DNA from: Bacteroidales bacterium
Lineage (GTDB): Bacteria > Bacteroidota > Bacteroidia > Bacteroidales > JAADJA01
DNA: 37,438 bases
Reading direction: 5' to 3'
Assembly: GCA_020438105.1 (NCBI GenBank)
Contig: JAGQVE010000039.1
Span: 1 to 37,438, forward strand
In this document: positions 26,206 to 33,378 of the stretch, one piece after another
Position numbering within the stretch: position 1 is the stretch's first letter
How the letters are laid out: every line of letters starts with the position of its first letter
Notes under the pieces: generated by a model
What the model saw: only the letters and a program-made list of their open reading frames with translations
Database searches by the model: none
What the model was told of the DNA's origin: nothing
Program-made: the position numbers and the translations under genes

Positions 26206-27651
26206 TCAAATCGACGGCATAAAACTGATAAAGAAGCCCGACTCACCCATTTTATTAAAGGAATACTCCAGGCGGAGTACAAAATCGTAATAGGTTACAA
26301 AATCGAGTCCGACGCCGTAGCCGGTGAGGATGTCGTTGGCCAGCGGATTGGTATTGATATTTCGGTTGTCGACCACATAACCCAAATCGGCGTACACGTT
26401 CATATAAAAAGCATAAAACAGTTTGTTGAACTTTTCGGTCGAAATAAACGGAAAAGTCATCTCCCGCATTTTTATTAACTCAAATTTGAGGTTGTTCTTT
26501 AAAACAGCAAAATGTTGTCCGTCGACCACATAATATTCGTAACCACGCACATAATCGCGGCCGTAACCCAGCCCCTGCAAAAAGTAATAGGGCTGCGACC
26601 AGAAAGGTGATATTTTGCCTGACAGCCCTGAAGCCCAATAAAACCGCCCGCTGATCTGATTGTATTTACGCAGGCCTGTTTTGATATAAAGGTCGTTTAC
26701 GCCATCATCAAATACCCCGATTCCATTTTTCACCACATCAAAATCAACATAATACCCGTTGAGCGGATATTGTTTAAAATCGCGGTAGTCGGTGCGGAAG
26801 TGGTAATAGAGGGTGAAATACTGGTTGCGGTTTAAATTGCCGTATGAAAAATCCGGGTTGAGGATGAGCACCGAATCGGCTACCCGCAGATCGCTATATC
26901 CCAGGTTTACCCGGTGAAAATTGTGAATATTCTTCCGGTAATACAATTCGGTATAGCCAAAATATTTTCGTTGGGGCCGGTACTCCTCGCTTTTAAAATA
27001 AACCTCCTTATTATCTTCGGAGTTGTAAGCTATTTCATGATTTTGCGAAAAACCACCGGCAAAGCCGATCCCAAGGGTTTGCTTTTTATTGATATATGGA
27101 ATCTGGTAGCTGATATTATAGTTTTCATCATACCCGAACCGGGTGTACACCACCACCTTTTCGCGCCGTCCGCGGAAATTGTTCCAGGTGAGAAACATCC
27201 CGTAATTCAAACGGTTCCAGTCTTTCTTTTTAAGCCATTCATTAAAATTGCGGTCGGCAAATTCAAAAATGGGCACCGGCCATATGTACCAACGTTCGAT
27301 AAATGTAAAGGAAACGTCGGCAGTTAGAGGTTCTCCTTCGATAAATAAGATGTCGCTGGTAACAAAGTTGAACAGGGAAGTATTTACAAGGTTTTTGCGG
27401 CTTTGCTCGGTTTGCTCCCGCAATTCAGGCAATGAGAGGGTATCACCGGCATGGAAAACAATTTCGCGCTGAATAATGCGTTCGCGGGTAATGTTATTTC
27501 CCGAAAATGAAAGTGAATGAATAATGACCAGGGTATCTTTGTTATTGCCGGCTGCCCCCTCCTGCCCTAACAAAACTGAAGGAGCCAGTGAGAGTAAAAT
27601 ATATAGTATGCTTGTGCAGGATATTTTCAGTTTCAGCGTCATTTTAAACAT
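26206..27651 (-). CDS. Omp85-like outer-membrane protein with a single POTRA-like domain
   Basis: This 481-residue exported protein has a signal peptide (to about residue 29). One POTRA-like domain follows (residues ~40-115: HSLSFSGNNITRERIIQRE, then LVNTSLFNFVTS). The rest is a beta-barrel with the Omp85-like GLGYGRDYVRGYEYYVVDG, which resembles the VRGF lock motif, and it ends FFISFMPSI. It is shorter than BamA or TamA (875 and ~570 residues). It overlaps the upstream CBS gene by 8 nt; a second ATG at 27642 would remove most of that overlap. It may assemble or export specific outer-membrane proteins; the client is unknown. Confidence 0.8.
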   Translation of the reverse strand: MFKMTLKLKISCTSILYILLSLAPSVLLGQEGAAGNNKDTLVIIHSLSFSGNNITRERIIQREIVFHAGDTLSLPELREQTEQSRKNLVNTSLFNFVTSDILFIEGEPLTADVSFTFIERWYIWPVPIFEFADRNFNEWLKKKDWNRLNYGMFLTWNNFRGRREKVVVYTRFGYDENYNISYQIPYINKKQTLGIGFAGGFSQNHEIAYNSEDNKEVYFKSEEYRPQRKYFGYTELYYRKNIHNFHRVNLGYSDLRVADSVLILNPDFSYGNLNRNQYFTLYYHFRTDYRDFKQYPLNGYYVDFDVVKNGIGVFDDGVNDLYIKTGLRKYNQISGRFYWASGLSGKISPFWSQPYYFLQGLGYGRDYVRGYEYYVVDGQHFAVLKNNLKFELIKMREMTFPFISTEKFNKLFYAFYMNVYADLGYVVDNRNINTNPLANDILTGYGVGLDFVTYYDFVLRLEYSFNKMGESGFFISFMPSI

Positions 27652-28309
27652 TCAGGTATCGCATCAGAGAATCATACCTGTCGCGTAGGTCGTCATACAT
27701 TTTTTCGTCCTCCGTATACGTTGCCTTCACGATATAGTTATAACGGTTAAAGGATTGCATCAGCGCCTGTATCTCCATAGTATTCAACTTGATAGTTACA
27801 TCCATTTTAGTTGAATCGCTGTTGGTGGTAACAAAGAGGTTCATGATTTTTGAATCCTGTGACTCAACCAATCTTGCAATTTCAGAAAGTACAAAATCAT
27901 TTTGATTGATCTCCAGCACAATGATTGCTCCCAGATTGTTTACAGCAAGTATCTCGGATATCCTTTTCATCATATCGCCCTGCTGAATGCAGCCAAGGTA
28001 TTTTTCATTTTCATCGAGCACAGGCAACATGGTGAGTCCGGTTAAACTCATCATTTTCATGATATCAAAAATGTGTTGCCCCTCATAAACAAAATCACGC
28101 TTAAAAGTAAATTTGAGCTGCTTAAGCGGTTTATCAGGATCTTCCAGGGTATACACATCCGATTCAGTGACCGACCCCATCAGATTCCGCCCATCTACGA
28201 CCGGGATATCATGAAGCCGGTGTTCATCCAGATGATATAAAATATCGGCACCGCTCTCCGTAAGTTTAACAGGCTCTATATTTGTTGTGATAAAATGTTT
28301 TGCAATCAT
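27644..28309 (-). CDS. CBS domain-containing protein with ACT-like C-terminus
   Basis: This 221-residue cytoplasmic protein has two CBS-type modules in residues ~1-120 (GADILYHLDEHRLHDIPVVD; FDIMKMMSLTGLTMLPVLDE). They are followed by an ACT-like segment (~140-205: GAIIVLEINQNDFVLSEIAR, then MDVTIKLN). CBS pairs commonly bind adenosine nucleotides and regulate partners. No enzymatic domain is present. Genes of this type are often found near nadK in Bacteroidota. It is 48 nt downstream of rsgA and coupled to the Omp85-like gene. Confidence 0.85.
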   Translation of the reverse strand: MIAKHFITTNIEPVKLTESGADILYHLDEHRLHDIPVVDGRNLMGSVTESDVYTLEDPDKPLKQLKFTFKRDFVYEGQHIFDIMKMMSLTGLTMLPVLDENEKYLGCIQQGDMMKRISEILAVNNLGAIIVLEINQNDFVLSEIARLVESQDSKIMNLFVTTNSDSTKMDVTIKLNTMEIQALMQSFNRYNYIVKATYTEDEKMYDDLRDRYDSLMRYLNV

Positions 28310-28357
28310 GAATTTAACTTTCTTTTTCTAATTCTCCTTTTAACGTAAAAATTGACG

Positions 28358-29299
28358 CTAAAGTCTGAAATCTTTTTCAGTTTTTTCCCAATAATCGTCG
28401 GTGAGTATATTCAGGTAGTTTTCATACCTCGATAGACTCACGTTCCCGTTTTCGATGGCGGTGATCACCGCACAGCCCGGCTCATGCACATGGGTGCAGT
28501 TATTAAACCGGCACTGATGCATGTATTTTCGCATCTCAGGAAACCGCTCAGCTATTTCATCCCGCGAAAAATCGGTGAGTCCAAACTCCTTGATACCCGG
28601 CGTATCGATGATGGAACCGCCAAAGGACAATCCGAACATTTCGGCAAAGGTGGTGGTGTGCATGCCCTTGTTGTGGGTGTATGAAATTTCGCGGGTTTTT
28701 AAGTTGAGACGGGGCTCAATGGCATTTACCATCGCCGATTTCCCAACGCCCGAATGACCCGTGATCAATGTTTTTTTATTTTTCAAAATCGCTTTCACCC
28801 TATCCAGGTTTTCTGCTTTTTTTACCGAGGTGGCAATAACGGTATAGCCTGCATCCGAATATATTTTTTCAAGTTTATTCAGTTGTTCTGTTTGCTTGTC
28901 TTTATGCAAATCGGTTTTATTAAAAATGATCACACCGGGAATGTGATACGCCTCGGCGGTGACCAAAATCCGGTCGATAAAACCGGTGGAAGTGCGGGGC
29001 TGAATAAATGTTGCGATGATACAAACCTGGTCGATATTGGCAGCAATGATATGCGATACCTTCGAGAGCTTAGTCGATTTGCGGATGATGTAATTATTGC
29101 GGGGAAAGATGGTTTGGATAAGTCCGGTGTTTTCGCTGTCGATCAACTCAAAGCCAACAACATCACCCACCGCAACCGGATTAGTCGATTTTATTCCTTT
29201 GATCCGGAAATTGCCTTTGAGCTTACATTGAAATGTTTCACCCTTCTCCGTTAAAACACTCAGCCAGCTTCCTGTTGATTTGATCACCGTTCCTTCCAT
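28358..29299 (-). CDS. rsgA: Ribosome small-subunit-dependent GTPase A
   Basis: This 313-residue circularly permuted GTPase assists late maturation of the 30S subunit. An N-terminal OB-fold (residues ~1-65) is followed by G4 NKTD at 127-130, then G1 GHSGVGKS at 181-188 and G3 DTPG at 232-235, the permuted order that defines the family. The C-terminal zinc knuckle has Cys263, Cys268, His270 and Cys276. The cupin gene ends 10 nt upstream on the same strand. Confidence 0.97.
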   Translation of the reverse strand: MEGTVIKSTGSWLSVLTEKGETFQCKLKGNFRIKGIKSTNPVAVGDVVGFELIDSENTGLIQTIFPRNNYIIRKSTKLSKVSHIIAANIDQVCIIATFIQPRTSTGFIDRILVTAEAYHIPGVIIFNKTDLHKDKQTEQLNKLEKIYSDAGYTVIATSVKKAENLDRVKAILKNKKTLITGHSGVGKSAMVNAIEPRLNLKTREISYTHNKGMHTTTFAEMFGLSFGGSIIDTPGIKEFGLTDFSRDEIAERFPEMRKYMHQCRFNNCTHVHEPGCAVITAIENGNVSLSRYENYLNILTDDYWEKTEKDFRL

Positions 29300-29309
29300 A
29301 CTCCCTAAT

Positions 29310-29582
29310 CTACAAAAAACGATAGTGCTTACGAACGGGTTTTTTCACATCCCATTTGCAACTCAACCCTTTTTTAAAAGTAACAAAATCACCCGGTCTG
29401 ATGGAAACCGTTTCTTGTGCTGTTTTCACTTCAACTTCACCTTCCAGGATGAGGCATTGCTCTTCACTATCATAAAACCAGTCAAAGTTTGAAACCTCCT
29501 TTTCCCAGATGGGCCAGCTTTTTACGGCCAATTCCTCCAGCTCGGCCTTACTCAGTTTTTGAATTTGAATTTGCTGCTCCAT
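29310..29582 (-). CDS. Small cupin domain protein (Cupin_3-like)
   Basis: This 90-residue protein is a single beta-barrel cupin. Residues ~23-85 show WPIWEKEVSNFDWFYDSEEQ, then CLILEGEVEV, SIRPGDFVTFKKGLSCKW and the closing strand. It fits the Cupin_3 group (PF05899) of unknown or varied function. The usual His metal ligands of the first cupin motif are not obvious (DSEEQCLILEGE), so metal binding is uncertain. It is the first gene of the cupin-rsgA pair. Confidence 0.82.
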   Translation of the reverse strand: MEQQIQIQKLSKAELEELAVKSWPIWEKEVSNFDWFYDSEEQCLILEGEVEVKTAQETVSIRPGDFVTFKKGLSCKWDVKKPVRKHYRFL

Positions 29583-29642
29583 TTCTGATTTTTGATTTTG
29601 GTAAAATTACAAGTTTTCCACAAACTTCGGTTTTTGATCAGA

Positions 29643-29673
29643 TTGATTGCTTAGTTTTGTAGTGCTAAATTTG
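29643..29673 (+). promoter_or_regulatory. Candidate promoter of the Nudix gene
   Basis: TTG at 29643-29645 and TAAATTTG at 29666-29673 are 20 nt apart, a good fit to the Bacteroidota consensus. The ATG is at 29681, so the transcript would be almost leaderless. A second -7 match, TAGTTTTG, lies at 29652-29659 with TTTG only 15 nt upstream. Confidence 0.4.
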
Positions 29674-29680
29674 AAAAATA

Positions 29681-30112
29681 ATGAACTCACCGCAAAAACT
29701 TCCATTCAACGAATTTGTGAAAATTTACTCCAAAGTCCCGCGCTTATGTGTCGACCTGCTTATTAATAATGATGATGGATTTTTACTTACCCTCCGTGCG
29801 ATTGAACCCGGCAAAGGGCAATGGCATTTCCCCGGAGGAACGGTTTTGATGGGGGAGTCAATTGAAGATGCCATTGTTCGCATTGCGAAGGAGGAGACCT
29901 CATTAGAGGTAGATAATCCGCAGCATATTGGCATTTTGGAGTTCAATGAACATAAAAACCCGTTTTTTCATACCATCAGCCTCGTTTTTGAAGTAGATAT
30001 TATTTCAGGAACACCAAAAGGCAGTGAGCAGGGTAAGCAATTTCAGTTTTTTGAAGACCCTCCTGAAAACATGATCGAGGAGCAAAAGATCTTTATGGAA
30101 GATTTTTTATAA
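29681..30112 (+). CDS. Nudix hydrolase, GDP-mannose mannosyl hydrolase-like
   Basis: This 143-residue cytoplasmic protein has a modified Nudix box: Gly53, Glu59, Arg67, then Ile68 where most Nudix enzymes have Glu, followed by Glu71-Glu72 and Ser74 in place of the final Gly. The change at the REUxEE position and the RLCVDLLINNDDGFLL and KGQWHFPGG segments are features of the GDP-mannose mannosyl hydrolase (Gmm) branch, which cleaves a glycosidic rather than a pyrophosphate bond. Substrate is not proven. The palindromic repeat array begins 32 nt after its stop. Confidence 0.8.
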   Translation: MNSPQKLPFNEFVKIYSKVPRLCVDLLINNDDGFLLTLRAIEPGKGQWHFPGGTVLMGESIEDAIVRIAKEETSLEVDNPQHIGILEFNEHKNPFFHTISLVFEVDIISGTPKGSEQGKQFQFFEDPPENMIEEQKIFMEDFL

Positions 30113-30144
30113 AACAGCGGAATCCCTTTTTCCTAACCTTCTTT

Positions 30145-30661
30145 GCCACTAAAACACCAAAGCACGAAATTGCACGGAGGCATTGGTGTTTAATGATTCA
30201 ACTATAGTGGGGTTTAGTGTTTTTGAGTTTTCGTGGCTATTATTTTTTTGCCACCAATGCACTAAAACACGAAATTGCACGAAGGGATTGGTGTTTGATT
30301 AATTCTTTTTTGTGGGGTTTGGTGGTTTAGTGATTTAGTGGCTTTTTTTCTTTTTGCCACAAAGGCACTTAAGCACGAAATTGCACGAAGACATTGGTGT
30401 TTAATGATTCTCTTTTTAGCGGGGTTTGGTGGCTTAGTGATTTAGTGGCTATTTTTCTTTTCGCCACAAAGGCACTAAAACACGAAATTGCACGAAGACA
30501 TTGGTGTTTGATTATTTCTTTTTTGTGGGGTTTGGTGGTTTAGTGATTTAGTGGCTATTTTTCTTTTCGCCACAAAGGCACTTAAGCACGAAATTGCACG
30601 AAGGCATTTGTGTTTAATAATTCTCTTTTAGTGGGATTTAGAGATTTCGTGTTTTCGTGGC
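30145..30661. repeat. Five tandem ~106-bp imperfect palindromes
   Basis: Five units start with GCCAC at 30145, 30250, 30356, 30463 and 30569 and end with GTGGC 93-94 nt later, with 12-13 nt spacers rich in T. Spacings are 105, 106, 107 and 106 nt. Within each unit the left arm (GCCACAAAGGCACTAAAACA in unit 4) is a near inverse of the right arm, so each unit can fold into a long hairpin. Each arm is built from CACnAAA steps every 8-10 nt. No gene lies in this 579-nt interval. Confidence 0.92.
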
Positions 30662-30691
30662 ATTCTTCCCAAGAAACCTGACAATAAGATA

Positions 30692-31291
30692 TTACTGAAC
30701 CGATTCCAGGAACTGATCAAGCAGATTCAAAACCTCTTCTTTACCTTTATTTGTGGCGGAAGAAGTAACAATGGATAGTGGCGGCTCCTCCCATGATTCA
30801 AGCAGTGTATCCCGATAAGATTTAAGATTTCGGCTCAACTCTTTTTGATTGGGCTTATCCGATTTGGTAAAAAGTAATACAAAGGGCAAACCGCTCTCTC
30901 CAAACCATTCAATCAGTTCAAGGTCATTGGCCAGCGGTTTATGCCTCGAATCGATAAGGATAAAGGTATTGACCAGGTTTTCACGATTCGCAAAATAGTC
31001 AAAGATCATTTTCTCCCAGGCTTCCCGGTTCTTTTTGGAAGTTTTGGCAAACCCGTATCCCGGCAAATCCACCAGATACCAACTTTCATTGATCAGGAAA
31101 TGGTTGATCAGGGTAGTTTTGCCAGGTGTACCTGAAATTTTGGCCAGTCCTTTCCGGCCTGTGAGCATATTGATAAGCGAGGATTTTCCAACATTCGACC
31201 GGCCAATAAAAGCAAACTCAGGTAGTTTAGCTTCGGGGCACAGGCGGTGATTCGGACTGCTTTTTACAAACTTCGCTTCGGTGATTTCCAT
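30692..31291 (-). CDS. engB: Ribosome biogenesis GTP-binding protein EngB (YihA/YsxC)
   Basis: This 199-residue GTPase is needed for large-subunit assembly. G1 GRSNVGKSS is at residues 30-38, G3 DLPGYGFAKT at 75-84 and G4 TKSD at 142-145. Length and motif spacing are standard. It starts 9 nt after the end of glsB on the same strand, so it is probably co-transcribed with the aminolipid genes. It ends 30 nt from the palindromic array. Confidence 0.97.
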   Translation of the reverse strand: MEITEAKFVKSSPNHRLCPEAKLPEFAFIGRSNVGKSSLINMLTGRKGLAKISGTPGKTTLINHFLINESWYLVDLPGYGFAKTSKKNREAWEKMIFDYFANRENLVNTFILIDSRHKPLANDLELIEWFGESGLPFVLLFTKSDKPNQKELSRNLKSYRDTLLESWEEPPLSIVTSSATNKGKEEVLNLLDQFLESVQ

Positions 31292-31300
31292 GTTAAATAC

Positions 31301-32251
31301 TTAAGATTCGCTACCGGGTTTGGTCTCCTTTTTAAACGTAGAAATATGCCGGTCTTTTTTGTAATCGTAAATATCCCCAATGGTCACCATGATGGCCGTT
31401 TCTTCCACATCACCAAAGCGATCATTAACCGAAGTACCAAAAACCCTCATCGACCCAGACAGGTTCATATAAGCATTAACAAGCGGAGGAATTTGCTCAC
31501 CCAGCCGGCGCACCTTTTGCACAAGAATGCGGTAATCCTCATCGTAATTCGCACCTGAAAAGATACTTTCCAGCACCTTTGTACGTGTTTGTATTTGCAG
31601 CGGATTGCGCGCCCACACCAGTTTGTCTTTGTCAGGGAAATATTTTTGCATAAAAAACAAGATCATATCCCTTGCAAAAGAGTCGTAACTGGGATACATC
31701 GTGATCTTCCCGAAGAAATATTTGGCTCCCGGATTTAAGATGGTGATCGCTCCCAGGCCGTCCCATAAATTATCCAATGAGTACATTCCTTTGCGAAGAT
31801 TGACAGTGGGCTGGTAAATAGGTTGAACAAAAGAGCGGCCCAGCTCAAATGTTTCGGGCCATAACTCCCTGATATATTTAGCCGAAAATTCAAAAAGATG
31901 ACTTGTGGGGGTATGGGGCTGCCCGTTTTCGTCGTTCAGCACATCCTTGCCAACGATAAACCGGTATCCGCCAACGATCTCTTCATCTTCCGGGTTCCAA
32001 ACAATCAGTTGCTTGAAAGGCACTTTAGCCGTGTCATACTCATCAATATCACAGCATTTACCGGTCCCTCCGCTGGCATCACGAAAAGTGACTTCGCGCA
32101 AACGGCCCAGCTCCCGCATAAGATTTGGAGCCTGATCATGGGTAAAAATATAAATTTGGTTGTGCCCGTTGTTGGTGTCGCGCACAAATAATTTATCCGT
32201 AAGTTCTTTTTTCAACAGGGTCCGATCGACCGGTGGAATAATGGTTTCCAT
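31301..32251 (-). CDS. glsB: GNAT-fold N-acyltransferase, glycine-lipid synthase GlsB-like
   Basis: This 316-residue protein belongs to the acyl-carrier N-acyltransferase family (PF13444-like) that includes OlsB. Residues ~45-70 show LMRELGRLREVTFRDASGG, and QLIVWNPEDEEIVGGYRFI follows at about 90-108. In Bacteroides the homologue GlsB transfers a 3-hydroxy fatty acid to glycine, the first step of glycine-lipid synthesis. The O-acyltransferase gene (glsA) is directly upstream, 24 nt away. The amino acid acceptor is assumed from the Bacteroides pair and is not visible in the sequence. Confidence 0.82.
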   Translation of the reverse strand: METIIPPVDRTLLKKELTDKLFVRDTNNGHNQIYIFTHDQAPNLMRELGRLREVTFRDASGGTGKCCDIDEYDTAKVPFKQLIVWNPEDEEIVGGYRFIVGKDVLNDENGQPHTPTSHLFEFSAKYIRELWPETFELGRSFVQPIYQPTVNLRKGMYSLDNLWDGLGAITILNPGAKYFFGKITMYPSYDSFARDMILFFMQKYFPDKDKLVWARNPLQIQTRTKVLESIFSGANYDEDYRILVQKVRRLGEQIPPLVNAYMNLSGSMRVFGTSVNDRFGDVEETAIMVTIGDIYDYKKDRHISTFKKETKPGSES

Positions 32252-32275
32252 ATAGATAGCTTCTTTTTTATCAGT

Positions 32276-33136
32276 TTAATATTCTTTCGCAGGATCAAAG
32301 GGCTCGCTTAATCCGTCACCCATTGCATAAACATACGCTTTCATCTTTTGAGCCCATTCCGCAAAATTATAACGTTTGTCAAACGTATCGTACGGAACAG
32401 GTTTTCCAAAGGTAATGTGAATAGTTTTATTTTTTTGCTTGAACATCTCATCGGGCAGGTATAGCATTTCAATGTTTGCTCCAATTTTCAGCCTTTTCCT
32501 GAGATTGGCGAGGTTATAAAAGAAATTTGAGTTGTGCCCATCAACAAAGCAGGGAATGATATCGCGTTTGTATTTTTTAGCTTTTGAAATAAAGGTAGTT
32601 TTCCATTCCAGGTCTTTGATCACCCCGTTTTGCTTGCGTGAAACAAGTCCTGCAGGGAAATAAAGCATCAGCTTATCCGATTCGAAAGTATTGTGAATTA
32701 CCTGGAGATTTTCGGTATTGCTGCCATGCTTATTGATAGGAATAAAAAGCGGTTGCAAATTGGGCAGGAACATGAGCAAATCATTCACAGGAAATACAAT
32801 GTCTTCGCGTATTTTACCCACTTCATTCATCAGTGCCACACCATCAAGCCCCCCCAATGGATGATTGGCAGCAATGATATATCGACCGGTTGGAAGAATA
32901 TTTTCAGTTCCGCTTACCTTTAAAATGACACCAAACTCAGTAATTAGTTTTTGAACGAAAGGCAGACCAATCAACTCCTTATTGCTAAACAAAAAATCGT
33001 TTATCTCCTTTTCATGGATCACCCTTCGCAAATATGCAAAAACAAATCCGGGGATCCATTTTGCTGTTCCAGGACTTTTATCCCGAAACACCTGCTCGAT
33101 GTTGATGGTGCGTTCTGTAATTTGAAAATCGTCCAT
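32276..33136 (-). CDS. glsA: PlsC-type O-acyltransferase, GlsA-like
   Basis: This 286-residue protein has the acyltransferase block AANHPLGGLDG, with His92 and Asp98 spaced by five residues instead of the four of most PlsC enzymes. This spacing occurs in the OlsA/hemolysin-like branch. A second block LYFPAGLVSRK (~159-169) replaces FPEGTRS. It would add the second acyl chain to N-acyl-glycine. It starts the glsA-glsB-engB unit; a -7 element TAATTTTG is at 33156-33163 on the minus strand, 20 nt ahead of the ATG. Confidence 0.82.
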   Translation of the reverse strand: MDDFQITERTINIEQVFRDKSPGTAKWIPGFVFAYLRRVIHEKEINDFLFSNKELIGLPFVQKLITEFGVILKVSGTENILPTGRYIIAANHPLGGLDGVALMNEVGKIREDIVFPVNDLLMFLPNLQPLFIPINKHGSNTENLQVIHNTFESDKLMLYFPAGLVSRKQNGVIKDLEWKTTFISKAKKYKRDIIPCFVDGHNSNFFYNLANLRKRLKIGANIEMLYLPDEMFKQKNKTIHITFGKPVPYDTFDKRYNFAEWAQKMKAYVYAMGDGLSEPFDPAKEY

Positions 33137-33155
33137 ATTTGCTGCCTGAGAATTG

Positions 33156-33163
33156 CAAAATTA
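33156..33163 (-). promoter_or_regulatory. Candidate -7 element of glsA
   Basis: The minus strand reads TAATTTTG, a full match to TAnnTTTG. It gives a leader of ~14 nt. No TTTG is seen 19-21 nt upstream. Confidence 0.4.
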
Positions 33164-33228
33164 CTGAATAATCCATAAACGTTTATTGAATGATTTATTC
33201 CGTATGTAATTTATACAATTCCCAATCA

Positions 33229-33345
33229 AGCCCCGGAGGGACGACATAATTATAAAAATCAATATAAATCCATAGAAAGCCCCGGAGGGACGACATAATT
33301 ATAGAAATCAATAAAATTCCATAGAAAGCCCCGGAGGGGTGACAT
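33229..33345. repeat. Array of three 49-bp repeats with a CCCCGGAGGG core
   Basis: AGCCCCGGAGGGACGACAT begins at 33229, 33278 and 33327, exactly 49 nt apart. Units 1 and 2 match along almost their full length, through ATAATTATA and CATAGAA. The third diverges after the core (GGGGTGACATTTTAT). The core can form a short CCCCGGAGGGG palindrome. It occupies the gap between glsA and the large T9SS gene (33137-33378). Confidence 0.9.
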
Positions 33346-33378
33346 TTTATTGGCCGGGAAAAATAAATATTACGGCAG

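Noticed and set aside
30145..30661. CRISPR array
   Set aside because: Units are ~93-bp palindromes with 12-13 nt T-rich spacers that resemble each other; no short constant repeat with unique ~30-nt spacers and no cas genes nearby.
33229..33345. CRISPR array
   Set aside because: The 'spacers' are near identical between units and only three units exist.
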